The notes under the pieces are model-generated. The model worked only from the letters and a program-made list of their open reading frames with translations. It searched no databases and was not told the DNA's origin. A program made the translations under genes and the position numbers. From Njordibacter sp937773555 (GTDB lineage: Bacteria > Pseudomonadota > Gammaproteobacteria > Pseudomonadales > Balneatricaceae), in contig NZ_CP159830.1 in assembly GCF_047730085.1 (NCBI RefSeq), positions 1,612,001-1,676,000 on the forward strand: 64,000 nucleotides of DNA. The letters are read 5' to 3'. The first letter of the stretch is position 1; each line of letters starts with the position of its first letter. Positions 49,375 to 58,712 of this stretch are shown here, one piece after another.

Positions 49375-52300
49375 TTAATGATTGATTGCCTCCCATTGTT
49401 TTTGTAAGCGTTTAGTAGAAATGGGTTTTTGCGTCCCTAGCTGCTGGGCAAATAAAGACACCCTATACTCCTCTATAGACCACGCAAAGCTTTGCAGTGC
49501 TTTATAGTCTGGCGTGTGGGGTAAACATTGCGTTTTAGCTTTAGATAGCTTGTGCTGCCAATCGCGCAGCTCTTGTACTGCGGCATTTTCTTTGGGTAAC
49601 TGGCTTTTAAAACGTTCAAGCCGAGCCTCTATGGCTTTTAGGTAGCGCGGCATCTGCTCTAATTGCTGCCATTGGCTCTGGGCTATAAAACTTTTATTCA
49701 TTAACCGATCTAGCTGCCCGCCTATGTCTTGATACACATTAGCCCAAGCTAGGTTCAACTGCCCCTTTAAGGCTTTTCTTATGGCATGGTGGCGTTTAAG
49801 TAGCTCTACGCTAAGCGTTAACACCTTTTCTACCGCCTCTGCATAGTGGCCACGCTGCTCTAATGACGCTTTAAACGCCGCTTTATTAGATGGCCTACTA
49901 TTTATGGCTAAATTATCTGGTAAAAACACAAGCGCTATCGCTTGGTCAAACACTTGCTCATTAAATTCTTGAGGGGTGCCTAGTGAGCCATATAACAGCT
50001 GCGCTTGCTTAAACCCTGTAAGTGACCTTGCTAGGTGTTTAGTTTGTTCATTCACTGCAATGCGGTATAACCGCACTAAACCATGGTGAGTGATGGCTTG
50101 TGCTTCTTCAGCTGAGTCTGCAAACACCACATCTACCGCTTTGCCTTGGTCTTTAATGGCAGGCCATACCGGCAGCTTCATGGCGCCCTGCTCTATAGTT
50201 ATAGTGCTTGGCAGCTCATCAAACTCCCACTGTGTTAGCCCCTGCTTTAATAAGGGGTGTGACGCACTGGGTGCTTGGCTAGCCGCACTACCCGTGGCGT
50301 AGTCTGCTAATAATTGCAGAGGGTCTCTACCTTGCACGATGGGCTTACCAGAGTCATCCATAACTTGTAGATTCATTAACAAATGGGGTTCTACATTGAC
50401 CTGCTGCAGCAGTTGTGCATCAAAAGGACGGCCACTAATACGTTGTAAATGTTTTGCTATGGCATCACATAAATCTATCTCGTCTGGCGACAACGCCTCT
50501 AGCAGCGCTTGGGCGTATTGTGGCACAGGTACAAACGCTTTTCGTTGCGCTTTTGGCAGGCCTTTTAATAAGGCCACCAACTTATCTTTTAATAACCCAG
50601 GCACTAGCCATTGCAAACGCTTAAGCGGTAGGCGCTTAAGTTGGCTGGCAGGCACTTGAATAGTAACGCCATCTTGCGCGTGGTTAGGCTCAAAGTGATA
50701 GCTTAAAGGCCAACTCATGGCCTGCCACACTAAATGATCTGGAAAGCTGCTGTGGTTAATCCCTTCGGCCCCGTGCTGCATTAAGTGGTCTTGGCTTAAG
50801 AACAAATACTCTGGTTGTGCCTTTTCTTGATGCTTACGCCAAGATTCAAAACTGGCGGTGCTCACGATAGGCACGTTAACGTTTGCCATTTTACTATGGT
50901 AAAAATCAAATAGAACTTGATCATCTACCAATATATCGCGGCGTCTAGATTTTGCTTCTAAGGCCTCAATGCTTTCAACTAAGGCTTGGTTATGGGCCAA
51001 GAACTTGCCTTTAGTGAGCAGATTATTCTGCACTAAGCCTTCCATAACCAGCAATTGCTGGCACACGTCTGGGTCTATTTTGCCATAAGCCACTTTACGC
51101 TTACTGGCTAGTACTAAGCCATATAAGCTCACTTGTTCAAACGCCATCACTTGGCCTTGGCGCTTATGCCAAGACGGCTCACTGTAATTATATTTTAGTA
51201 ACGCACCGGCACCCTGCTCTACCCACTGAGGCTCTATCTTGGCAACGCAACGGGCAAATAAGCGTGACGTTTCTACCAGCTCCGCAGCCATAATCCACGG
51301 GGGTGGTTTTTTGGCAAGTGCCGACCCTGGAAATAGTAAAAATTTACGCTGTCTTGGGCCCGCAAATTGGCCGTCTTCATCTTTATGACCAATATGCCCC
51401 AACAAACCCGTTAACAGCGCTCTGTGCACGGCTTCGTAGCTTGCAAGTTCAACATTGGTTTTAAAACCCATTTGCTGGCACATTAACAACAACTGCCGAT
51501 GCACCTCTCGCCATTCTCGCATACGCAGGTAGGACACAAAGTGTTTGCTGCACCAGTTACGCAGTTGATTTTGTGTGAGTTGCTGGCGTTGATGCTCGTA
51601 GTCTTGCCAGAGGTTCACCAAGCTTAAAAAGTCTGAATCTTTTTCACGCCACAACAGGTGTTGCTGATCTGCAGCTTGCTGCTTGTCTTGTGGCCTTTCC
51701 CTTGGGTCTTGAATGGTAAGTGCACTGGCAATCAGTAACACTTCGTTTAGCGCATGCCATTCATTAGCCGCCACCACCATGCGCCCAATGCGGGGGTCTA
51801 CCGGCAAGCGTGCTAGCTGCTTACCCAAGGGGGTTAGTTTGCCCCTATTATTGAGGCCACCTAGCTCTTGTAACAATTTAACACCATCGTTTACGAAACG
51901 GCTGTCAGGTGCGTCGATGAATGGGAACTCTTCAACAGGGCCCAAGGTTAAGTCGTGCATCTGTAAAATGACAGACGCTAAGTTAGTCCGTAAAATTTCT
52001 GCGTCAGTAAACTCTGGTCGAGCAATAAAATCTGCCTCATCGTATAGGCGAATACAAATGCCCGCCGAAAGACGACCACACCGGCCTTTGCGTTGGTTGG
52101 CGCTGGCTTGGGAAATCGCTTCTATGGGCAACCGCTGCACTTTAGAACGATAACTATAACGGCTCATCCGCGCCGTTCCTGGGTCTATAACGTATCTAAT
52201 GCCGGGCACAGTGACCGAGGTCTCTGCCACGTTGGTGGCTAATACAATACGCCGCCCAGTGCTCTTACCTGAAGGTTGGAACACCTTTTGTTGCTCACTA

Positions 52301-53286
52301 AAGCTTAAGCGGCCATAGAGCGGCAATATATGCCAATGCTTCTGTTCTTGTTTACGCAAAAAAAAAGCAATGTCTCTTATGTCACGCTCACCTGGGAGGA
52401 AAATAAGCACGTCGCCATTGTGTTGCTTAGTTTGACGCTCATGTTGATCTATTTCTTCTAACGCGTGCTGAATGCCTGTTTGTACATCTTGGTCTTTGTC
52501 TTGGCCTGGGTCTGATTTAGACGAAAATAAAGGCCGGTACCATACATCCACTGGGAAGGTTCGCCCACTTACTTCCACTACTGGTGCATTATTAAAATGG
52601 GCGCTAAAGCGCTCTAGGTCTATAGTGGCGGAGGTTATGATGAGTTTTAGGTCATTTCGACGGGCTAAAAGCTGCTTTAAATAACCCAGCAAAAAGTCTA
52701 TATTTAAGCTGCGCTCGTGGGCTTCATCCACAATAATAGTATCGTAGCGCAGCAGGTCGGGATCTTGGCGTGTCTCTGCCAATAAAATGCCATCTGTCAT
52801 TAACTTAATGTGGCTAATGTCACTTACTTGTTCGGTAAAGCGTACCTGAAAACCCACCTGTTGGCCTAAGGGTACCTTTAACTCATCAGCAATGCGCTGC
52901 CCTACTGTTCTGGCAGCTAAACGCCGAGGTTGAGTGTGGCCTATCATGCCGCCAACACCCCGCCCAGCCTCTAAGCACAGCTTGGGCAGCTGTGTAGTTT
53001 TGCCTGAACCTGTTTCACCCGCTAACACAACCACTTGATGTTTACGGATAAGTTGAACTAGTTTTTCACGCTGACCACTGACAGGAAGCTGCGGTGGGTA
53101 ATCTAACTTAGGTAAGGCCTGTTTACGTTTTTCGTAGGTGGCTTGGCTAGATAACGCTTTACTCTGTCGCTGTTGTAATAATTTTTCGCACGGCTGCCCG
53201 CGCTTTTGGCGTTGAGAAATTCGATGAGTTAATAATGTGAGTTCAGCGTGGTCTTTGACCATGCAATTAGCAAATTCAGAAGACAT
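49375..53286 (-). CDS. hrpA: ATP-dependent RNA helicase HrpA
   Basis: A DEAH-box helicase of 1303 aa, the same size as E. coli HrpA (1300). Motifs in order are the Walker A GETGSGKT (90-97), TQPRRLAARTVGQRIADE, the DEAH box in IIVDEAHERSLNIDFLLGYLK, SATID, and the helicase C domain with ATNVAETSVTVPGIRYVIDPG and QRKGRCGRLSAGICIRLYDEADF. The HA2, OB and long DUF3418 C-terminal regions follow. E. coli HrpA acts on stalled ribosomes; the same role here is inference. Monocistronic by appearance. Confidence 0.95.
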   Translation of the reverse strand: MSSEFANCMVKDHAELTLLTHRISQRQKRGQPCEKLLQQRQSKALSSQATYEKRKQALPKLDYPPQLPVSGQREKLVQLIRKHQVVVLAGETGSGKTTQLPKLCLEAGRGVGGMIGHTQPRRLAARTVGQRIADELKVPLGQQVGFQVRFTEQVSDISHIKLMTDGILLAETRQDPDLLRYDTIIVDEAHERSLNIDFLLGYLKQLLARRNDLKLIITSATIDLERFSAHFNNAPVVEVSGRTFPVDVWYRPLFSSKSDPGQDKDQDVQTGIQHALEEIDQHERQTKQHNGDVLIFLPGERDIRDIAFFLRKQEQKHWHILPLYGRLSFSEQQKVFQPSGKSTGRRIVLATNVAETSVTVPGIRYVIDPGTARMSRYSYRSKVQRLPIEAISQASANQRKGRCGRLSAGICIRLYDEADFIARPEFTDAEILRTNLASVILQMHDLTLGPVEEFPFIDAPDSRFVNDGVKLLQELGGLNNRGKLTPLGKQLARLPVDPRIGRMVVAANEWHALNEVLLIASALTIQDPRERPQDKQQAADQQHLLWREKDSDFLSLVNLWQDYEHQRQQLTQNQLRNWCSKHFVSYLRMREWREVHRQLLLMCQQMGFKTNVELASYEAVHRALLTGLLGHIGHKDEDGQFAGPRQRKFLLFPGSALAKKPPPWIMAAELVETSRLFARCVAKIEPQWVEQGAGALLKYNYSEPSWHKRQGQVMAFEQVSLYGLVLASKRKVAYGKIDPDVCQQLLVMEGLVQNNLLTKGKFLAHNQALVESIEALEAKSRRRDILVDDQVLFDFYHSKMANVNVPIVSTASFESWRKHQEKAQPEYLFLSQDHLMQHGAEGINHSSFPDHLVWQAMSWPLSYHFEPNHAQDGVTIQVPASQLKRLPLKRLQWLVPGLLKDKLVALLKGLPKAQRKAFVPVPQYAQALLEALSPDEIDLCDAIAKHLQRISGRPFDAQLLQQVNVEPHLLMNLQVMDDSGKPIVQGRDPLQLLADYATGSAASQAPSASHPLLKQGLTQWEFDELPSTITIEQGAMKLPVWPAIKDQGKAVDVVFADSAEEAQAITHHGLVRLYRIAVNEQTKHLARSLTGFKQAQLLYGSLGTPQEFNEQVFDQAIALVFLPDNLAINSRPSNKAAFKASLEQRGHYAEAVEKVLTLSVELLKRHHAIRKALKGQLNLAWANVYQDIGGQLDRLMNKSFIAQSQWQQLEQMPRYLKAIEARLERFKSQLPKENAAVQELRDWQHKLSKAKTQCLPHTPDYKALQSFAWSIEEYRVSLFAQQLGTQKPISTKRLQKQWEAINH

Positions 53287-53390
53287 ATAACAAGAGGATG
53301 GTTTTAAAGCGCGAAGTTTAGCATGGTATAGGCCTGTGGTCTGCGGCTAGCCACTAGAAGACTAAGGCAAACCACAAACCACTCATTAAA

Positions 53391-55013
53391 CTAGTCTCTT
53401 AACGCCCGACGCAAAATCTTACCCACGTTTGTTTTGGGTAATTCGTTTTTAAACTCAATTTCCTTGGGTACTTTATAGCCTGTTAAGTTTTCACGACAAT
53501 GCGCCAACACATCAGCTTCTGTTAGGTTAGGGTCCAACTTAACCACAAACAACTTCACTGTTTCACCACTGACCTCATTGGGAATACCTACCGCAGCACA
53601 TTCTAAAATGCCTGGATGTTGGCTGGCAATGTCATCAATTTCATTGGGGTACACATTAAAACCAGACACATTGATCATGTCTTTTATCCGGTCAACTAAG
53701 CGAATAAAACCGTCTTCTGCCAAAATCGCAACATCACCTGTTTTTAACCAACCATCGGCTCCCAAAACCGCTGCAGTGGCCTCGGGAAGCTGCCAATACC
53801 CCGCCATAACCTGAGGGCCTTTGACACAAAGCTCACCTTCTTGATTAAACCCTAAATCACTGCCATCTGCGCTAATCACTTTCACTTGAGTGCCCGGCAG
53901 GGCTTTACCAATGGTGCCTAAGCGAATGTCATGGTATGGATTAAATGAAACTGCAGGTGAGGTTTCTGTAAGCCCATAGGCTTCTTGTACTTCACAGGCA
54001 GTTACTTTTTTCCACGTCGCTGCTGCGGCTTCTGTTAGCGCCATGCCACCAGAAAGAGTATGTTTTAGATGAGAAAAATCGAGTTCAGTAAAGTCTTTGT
54101 TATTACACAAAGCCACAAATAAAGTATTAAGACCAATAAAGGAGGTGAACTTGTGTCTACTTAGCTCTTTAACAAAACCTGGAATATCACGGGGGTTAGG
54201 AATCAGTACAAGTTCATGGCCCATATCTGACATAACTAAACTCACCGTAAAGGCATAGATGTGGTACAGGGGTAATGGCGCTATCACTACTTCTGTGTCA
54301 GTGTCCAAAATGTTCACAATCAGTTCACGCACCTGCATCATGTTAGACACAAGATTTTTTTGGAGTAACTGGGCGCCCTTAGAAACCCCTGTGGTGCCCC
54401 CGGTGTATTGTAATACGGCCGTATCGTCTAGACTTAAAGCAACCGCTGTTGGAGCTTTTTTAGCACCAAGTGCCAAGGCGCCGCGAAAACTTAGGGCCTG
54501 CGGCAACGAATAGGCCGGCACCATTTTTTTAACCCGCTTAACCACAGTATTAATTAATAAACGCTTTGCAAACGGATGCATGTCTGCCAATTCGGTCACT
54601 ATGACATGTTTGATGCTGGTTTTTGGCACTACTTGTTCAGCAAGATGCGCCATGTTGGCAAGAATGAGTAAGGCCTTGGCACCCGAGTCATTAAACTGGT
54701 GCTCCATCTCTCTTGCAGTGTAAAGTGGGTTGGTATTCACCACCACCATGCCAGCGCGCATGGCACCGAATATGGCAATAGGAAACTGCAACACGTTAGG
54801 CAGTTGGATAGCTATACGGTCGCCAACCTCAAGGTCTGTGTGGTTTTGCAAATAGGAGGCGAAGTTAGCGGTTAAACGCTCAACATCTTCAAATGACAAA
54901 GTTTGCCCCATGCAGCTATAGGCGGGCTTTTGTGCATGTTTATCACAGGCTTCTAAAAAAACATCAGCTACAGATTGATAATGGCCTAATTCTACACCGT
55001 CTATTTGAGTCAT
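53391..55013 (-). CDS. fadD: Long-chain fatty acyl-CoA synthetase
   Basis: An AMP-forming ligase that activates fatty acids with CoA before beta-oxidation. ATP/AMP signatures are YTGGTTGVSKGAQL (P-loop), QEAYGLTETSPAVSFNP, GWLKTGDVAILAEDGFIRLVDRIKD and the C-terminal catalytic lysine region LPKTNVGKILRRALRD. It is 540 aa, slightly shorter than E. coli FadD (561). Acetyl-CoA from its products would feed the nearby glyoxylate shunt; the functional link is inferred. Exact chain-length preference is unknown. Confidence 0.88.
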   Translation of the reverse strand: MTQIDGVELGHYQSVADVFLEACDKHAQKPAYSCMGQTLSFEDVERLTANFASYLQNHTDLEVGDRIAIQLPNVLQFPIAIFGAMRAGMVVVNTNPLYTAREMEHQFNDSGAKALLILANMAHLAEQVVPKTSIKHVIVTELADMHPFAKRLLINTVVKRVKKMVPAYSLPQALSFRGALALGAKKAPTAVALSLDDTAVLQYTGGTTGVSKGAQLLQKNLVSNMMQVRELIVNILDTDTEVVIAPLPLYHIYAFTVSLVMSDMGHELVLIPNPRDIPGFVKELSRHKFTSFIGLNTLFVALCNNKDFTELDFSHLKHTLSGGMALTEAAAATWKKVTACEVQEAYGLTETSPAVSFNPYHDIRLGTIGKALPGTQVKVISADGSDLGFNQEGELCVKGPQVMAGYWQLPEATAAVLGADGWLKTGDVAILAEDGFIRLVDRIKDMINVSGFNVYPNEIDDIASQHPGILECAAVGIPNEVSGETVKLFVVKLDPNLTEADVLAHCRENLTGYKVPKEIEFKNELPKTNVGKILRRALRD

Positions 55014-55151
55014 AATGAGCCTTCTTAATTATTGTTATATGTATGTATGCCTATGCTAATCAAACATACGTTTGAAAACCAGCAAAACCTTCAAGTCATT
55101 TTTAGTTTAATTAAACGTTCACTAAGTCTCCCGTAAAAAATAAAGTAAAAA

Positions 55152-55919
55152 CTAACTTAAGGCAACACCCTTGTGGAGCACCAGCATGTCGCCGGGGTGA
55201 AGGGTATGCCAAGTTTCGTTGTCTGTTAACGGCTCTGTAGCCACAACAGAAACAACATCATTGGGTGTGGTCTCTTGACCGAAGTCTACATTGACATCAG
55301 CATCGCTTAGGCAGGCTTGGCCAAATGGTGCTTTGCGAGTAATCCAACTTAACTTAGTGGCGCAAAAACAATAAAGGTGCTCACCATCTGAAAGCAGCAT
55401 ATTAAACACCCCTAGGGTCTTTAAAAACTGACAACGTTGCTGCAAGAAATAGCGCACTATAGACGCATCTAACGGTGGCTTAGGAAACGCTGTACGAAGC
55501 TCCCCTAACAACCAACAGAACACATGCTCACTATCGGTATCTCCCACAGGTAAGTAGTGGCTTAAACACAAACTAGATGTATCAGTTAGCTGCCCATTAT
55601 GAGCAAAAGTCCAGTGCTGCCCCCAAAGCTCTCTTTGAAAAGGATGAGTATTCTCTAAGCATGTGTTGCCCACATTGGCTTGACGTATGTGGCTAATAAC
55701 AATGTGAGACTTCATAGAATGACGCTGAACTAGTCGTGCGACTTCAGAGTTGGAACTCGGTTGTGGGTCATGAAAGGAACGACAGCCTTTGCCAACATAA
55801 AATGTAATACCCCAACCATCCCGATGAGGGCCGCTCGCACCACCCCGCTGCATAAGCCCAGTAAAGCTAAAACAGATATCCGTAGGCACATTGGCGCTCA
55901 TGCCTAAAAGTTCGCACAT
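55152..55919 (-). CDS. Class II glutamine amidotransferase (YafJ-like)
   Basis: A 255-aa stand-alone class II glutaminase domain. The nucleophile is Cys2 (MCELLGMSAN). Family stretches are RGGASGPHRDGWGITFY, VISHIRQANVG (conserved Arg), ENTHPFQREL and TFAHNGQL (Asn-Gly oxyanion region). It matches the YafJ group of putative amidotransferases. No synthase domain is fused, and the acceptor is not known. It lies 59 bases downstream of the VWA gene on the same strand. Confidence 0.88.
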   Translation of the reverse strand: MCELLGMSANVPTDICFSFTGLMQRGGASGPHRDGWGITFYVGKGCRSFHDPQPSSNSEVARLVQRHSMKSHIVISHIRQANVGNTCLENTHPFQRELWGQHWTFAHNGQLTDTSSLCLSHYLPVGDTDSEHVFCWLLGELRTAFPKPPLDASIVRYFLQQRCQFLKTLGVFNMLLSDGEHLYCFCATKLSWITRKAPFGQACLSDADVNVDFGQETTPNDVVSVVATEPLTDNETWHTLHPGDMLVLHKGVALS

Positions 55920-55978
55920 AAGGTGGGCTCCAAACCTAATTTACTGATAAAAGTTAATAACTATTATGTTACAAACCA

Positions 55979-57844
55979 TTACGTTTGATCATGTTTTTTT
56001 GAGTTGTTTGCAGAGGGTTTTGAAGTTCTTCGTAATATAACCAACAAAAGTAACAGCACAACAACTGCCCCACCCACAACAAGCCAGCGCAACTGATCCG
56101 ACAGGCCTCCTTCTGCTTCACTAGCTTGGGCGTTATTACCACTTGCTTTTGCCACTGCATTGGCTGCGTTTTGGGTGGTCGTACCCTGACTAATAATCTT
56201 GTCTTTTAACTTTTTAACTAAGTCAGCAATTTGACTTGTGGCCGTCTCTGGCTCGGCTATTAAATCTGCTAATTCAGTTGTTACTGACTCTTCAGTGGGC
56301 ACCTGTTCATTCGCGGTCTGCTCATTCGTGGCCTGTTCACTCATTTGGCTTGCAGTGGTATTTAGCTCTTTAGCCACTGCAGCTAATATTTCTACTTCAG
56401 CTGAGTCACTGGCCAACTGCTCTACCATAAGCGCCTGCAATGCGGGTGAAGCAGTCTCTTTGCTTACTACCATAGCTTCAGACTGGCTGATTAAATTAGC
56501 CGACTGGCCCACGATGACAGCCACTTCTTTTGCCACTGGCATGGTCATGGTGTTTTGCTGGGCATCACCTGTGCCATCTGCTGCAGATATAGCGATAAGG
56601 GGGTGCACTCTGAGGCTACGATTTATAGTACGAATAAACTGACCATTCACCACAGAGATCGTTAGGTTATAAAGCCCAGGCTCATTCAGCACTGGTAAAT
56701 GCATACGGGTTTTTACATCAGCTAAAAACACTTGCTGGCGCTGAAACACTTGTTGCTTGTCATTATCCATAGTCACTTCAAGTTTAAAACCTTGAAGTTG
56801 TTCTGCAGATAATAGCTTACCTTTTTCGTCGGCCAGTTGAACGTCAATATAGCTACGCTGTCCTACCTTTATATTTTGATGACTTTGTTGCAGCAAAATT
56901 TGTAGCTGACCAACTACATTAATGCGTTTCAAAGTAGCTGTATCACTAATCAATACCCACTTACCAGGTACAGGCTTTTGAATTCTAATCACATCATGTG
57001 TCGCTGAGGATTGCCATTGCTGGTTAATGAGTGTTTGTTGTTTGCCAAAAATACGTTGATTACCATCTTTAAGCTTGATGTTCTCGTCACCATTTTTTTC
57101 CACCATAATGGTCATGGATTCAATGCCTGGCTGCACTAAGAACGATTGTTCTGAACGCTTAACAGGTACTTGTTGAGTGACTACTGTGTTGTCCAACGCC
57201 CTTAAAAATATATCTAATAATTGATCCGCATTAATAGCCACCTCAAACAGCCCATCTGTACCTTGGGCAATGGCACTAAGGGTAGCTTTGTCGGCCTTAT
57301 GAGATAAGCCTATGGTGTGAACACGGGCACCTACATTAATGTATTGCTGTAATATAGGTTTTAACAATGCCGACCGTGCACGTTGATTCTGAGCATCATC
57401 TTTACTCACATCAACCATGCCATCAGTTAATAAAATAATATGTAACTGGCGATCTTGTGATTGATCTTGAGCATTAAATGACGCTGACTTAAGGGCAGCT
57501 CCAATATCAGTGAACTGGCCAATTGAGGAAATTTGCTGGGCTGCAATAGACGCTTTCTGCTGCCATTGCGTATTTACCTCACCGTGAGGAACAATAACTT
57601 TAGGGGTATTTGCAAACTGCCAAACGCCAGCCTTACTGCCTATGGGTAGTAACTGCGTGAGCACCTGTAAGGCTGGAATACGTAAATTATTTGGGTCTGT
57701 CTGCTTCATACTGCCAGACACGTCAATCAACACACGGATGTCCATTTGATTGGATAGGGGCTGGCTCATTACTGCCTGACTGACAGACATAACGATGATG
57801 AAAAGCATCGTACTTATACCGCGTAAAGCATGAAACTTGAACAT
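55979..57844 (-). CDS. VWA-domain membrane protein (TIGR03503-like)
   Basis: A 621-aa protein from ATG 57844; a TTG start five codons earlier is less likely. It has a signal peptide (about 1-27), then a von Willebrand A domain whose MIDAS is complete: DVSGS at residues 41-45, the Thr in GQFTDIG, and the Asp in ILLTDGMVD. Next come beta-rich, probably Ig-like, segments, a long Gln/Glu/Thr/Ala-rich region, and one transmembrane helix (WLVVGGAVVVLLLLLVIL) with a short basic tail. The layout suggests a periplasmic protein anchored at its C-terminus. It resembles a gammaproteobacterial family I recall as TIGR03503; function unknown. Confidence 0.7.
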   Translation of the reverse strand: MFKFHALRGISTMLFIIVMSVSQAVMSQPLSNQMDIRVLIDVSGSMKQTDPNNLRIPALQVLTQLLPIGSKAGVWQFANTPKVIVPHGEVNTQWQQKASIAAQQISSIGQFTDIGAALKSASFNAQDQSQDRQLHIILLTDGMVDVSKDDAQNQRARSALLKPILQQYINVGARVHTIGLSHKADKATLSAIAQGTDGLFEVAINADQLLDIFLRALDNTVVTQQVPVKRSEQSFLVQPGIESMTIMVEKNGDENIKLKDGNQRIFGKQQTLINQQWQSSATHDVIRIQKPVPGKWVLISDTATLKRINVVGQLQILLQQSHQNIKVGQRSYIDVQLADEKGKLLSAEQLQGFKLEVTMDNDKQQVFQRQQVFLADVKTRMHLPVLNEPGLYNLTISVVNGQFIRTINRSLRVHPLIAISAADGTGDAQQNTMTMPVAKEVAVIVGQSANLISQSEAMVVSKETASPALQALMVEQLASDSAEVEILAAVAKELNTTASQMSEQATNEQTANEQVPTEESVTTELADLIAEPETATSQIADLVKKLKDKIISQGTTTQNAANAVAKASGNNAQASEAEGGLSDQLRWLVVGGAVVVLLLLLVILRRTSKPSANNSKKHDQT

Positions 57845-57927
57845 TGATTCAAAACCCAATTATTATTTCTTAACTCACTTACCTTAACACAATCTAACCA
57901 CACTGCACTAAGCCATAGTGGGCGTTT

Positions 57928-58389
57928 TTACTCACCAAGTTGTTGAATTTCAATGATGTGTTCGCCCCAACGAGTCTCCGGCACTTTGGCTTCTGAGATG
58001 GCCCATTTGCGTACTGTCATGCCCGCTTTTACAGTAGACTTTGGGTCACCGGTAACAAGCGGATGCCAATCTGGCAAATCTTTTCCTGCAGATACACGCC
58101 TATAACCACAAGTTTCTGGCAACCAGTTGTAATCTGCCACATCATCGGGCGTCACTAAGGTGCAATCAGACACTTTATCTTGGCGTGTTTCATACACGCT
58201 GCACTTGCACGACTTAAGATCTAAGTATCGACACGCAATGCTGGTGTGGTACATCAATGGCACATCATCATCAATTAATTTTTGTAAACAACAGCGTCCA
58301 CAGCCATCACAAAGGGATTCCCATTGCTGGCTGGTCATCTCTTTCGGTGTCGTTGTTTTCCAAAACCCATTTTGTGTTGAATCTTTCAT
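57928..58389 (-). CDS. ycgN: YcgN-family cysteine-cluster protein (UPF0260)
   Basis: A 153-aa protein of the UPF0260 family. The N-terminal half has the zinc- or iron-type Cys cluster CDGCGRCCLQKL, followed by a CRYLDLKSCKCSVYETR segment; later is DWHPLVTGDP. Biochemical role is unknown. It follows ycgL and rnd in the same direction, the usual neighbourhood in gammaproteobacteria. Confidence 0.88.
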   Translation of the reverse strand: MKDSTQNGFWKTTTPKEMTSQQWESLCDGCGRCCLQKLIDDDVPLMYHTSIACRYLDLKSCKCSVYETRQDKVSDCTLVTPDDVADYNWLPETCGYRRVSAGKDLPDWHPLVTGDPKSTVKAGMTVRKWAISEAKVPETRWGEHIIEIQQLGE

Positions 58390-58412
58390 AAAGTTTAGCT
58401 TACCAATAGTGA

Positions 58413-58712
58413 TTAATAGGTAGGGTTAACTGGCGCTTTATACAGGTCTAACATGTATGGTTCACGCACTGGGGGCATTTGTAGATAGTAGCCCTTTTCA
58501 TCAATGTCCGACAATATATCTTCGGCATTGGCTTTGGCTAATTTTCTACCCGCTGTGAGCAACATATCCATACGATGCTCAGGGATGCCAAACATAGCCA
58601 ATAAGGCCTCTGGCACTTGGGTTAATGCTTTAGTTTTATCAACGTATAGGTACATTTCATCTTTCTTTTTGCTTCGATAAATGGAGCAAATAATACGTTT
58701 TTTGTTAATCAT
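58413..58712 (-). CDS. ycgL: YcgL-domain protein
   Basis: A 99-aa protein matching YcgL: CSIYRSKKKDEMYLYVDK near the N-terminus and GYYLQMPP in the C-terminal half. Function unknown. Its ATG overlaps the rnd stop by four bases, and ycgN follows 23 bases on, so rnd-ycgL-ycgN form one operon. Confidence 0.9.
   Translation of the reverse strand: MINKKRIICSIYRSKKKDEMYLYVDKTKALTQVPEALLAMFGIPEHRMDMLLTAGRKLAKANAEDILSDIDEKGYYLQMPPVREPYMLDLYKAPVNPTY

Noticed and set aside
51713..52153. A 146-codon open frame antisense to hrpA
   Set aside because: It is a shadow of the helicase C domain coding strand, with no ribosome-binding site.
56238..56642. A 134-codon hydrophobic open frame antisense to the VWA gene
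   Set aside because: It mirrors the low-complexity Glu/Ala/Thr region, which yields a Ser/Ala/Cys-rich frame on the other strand.
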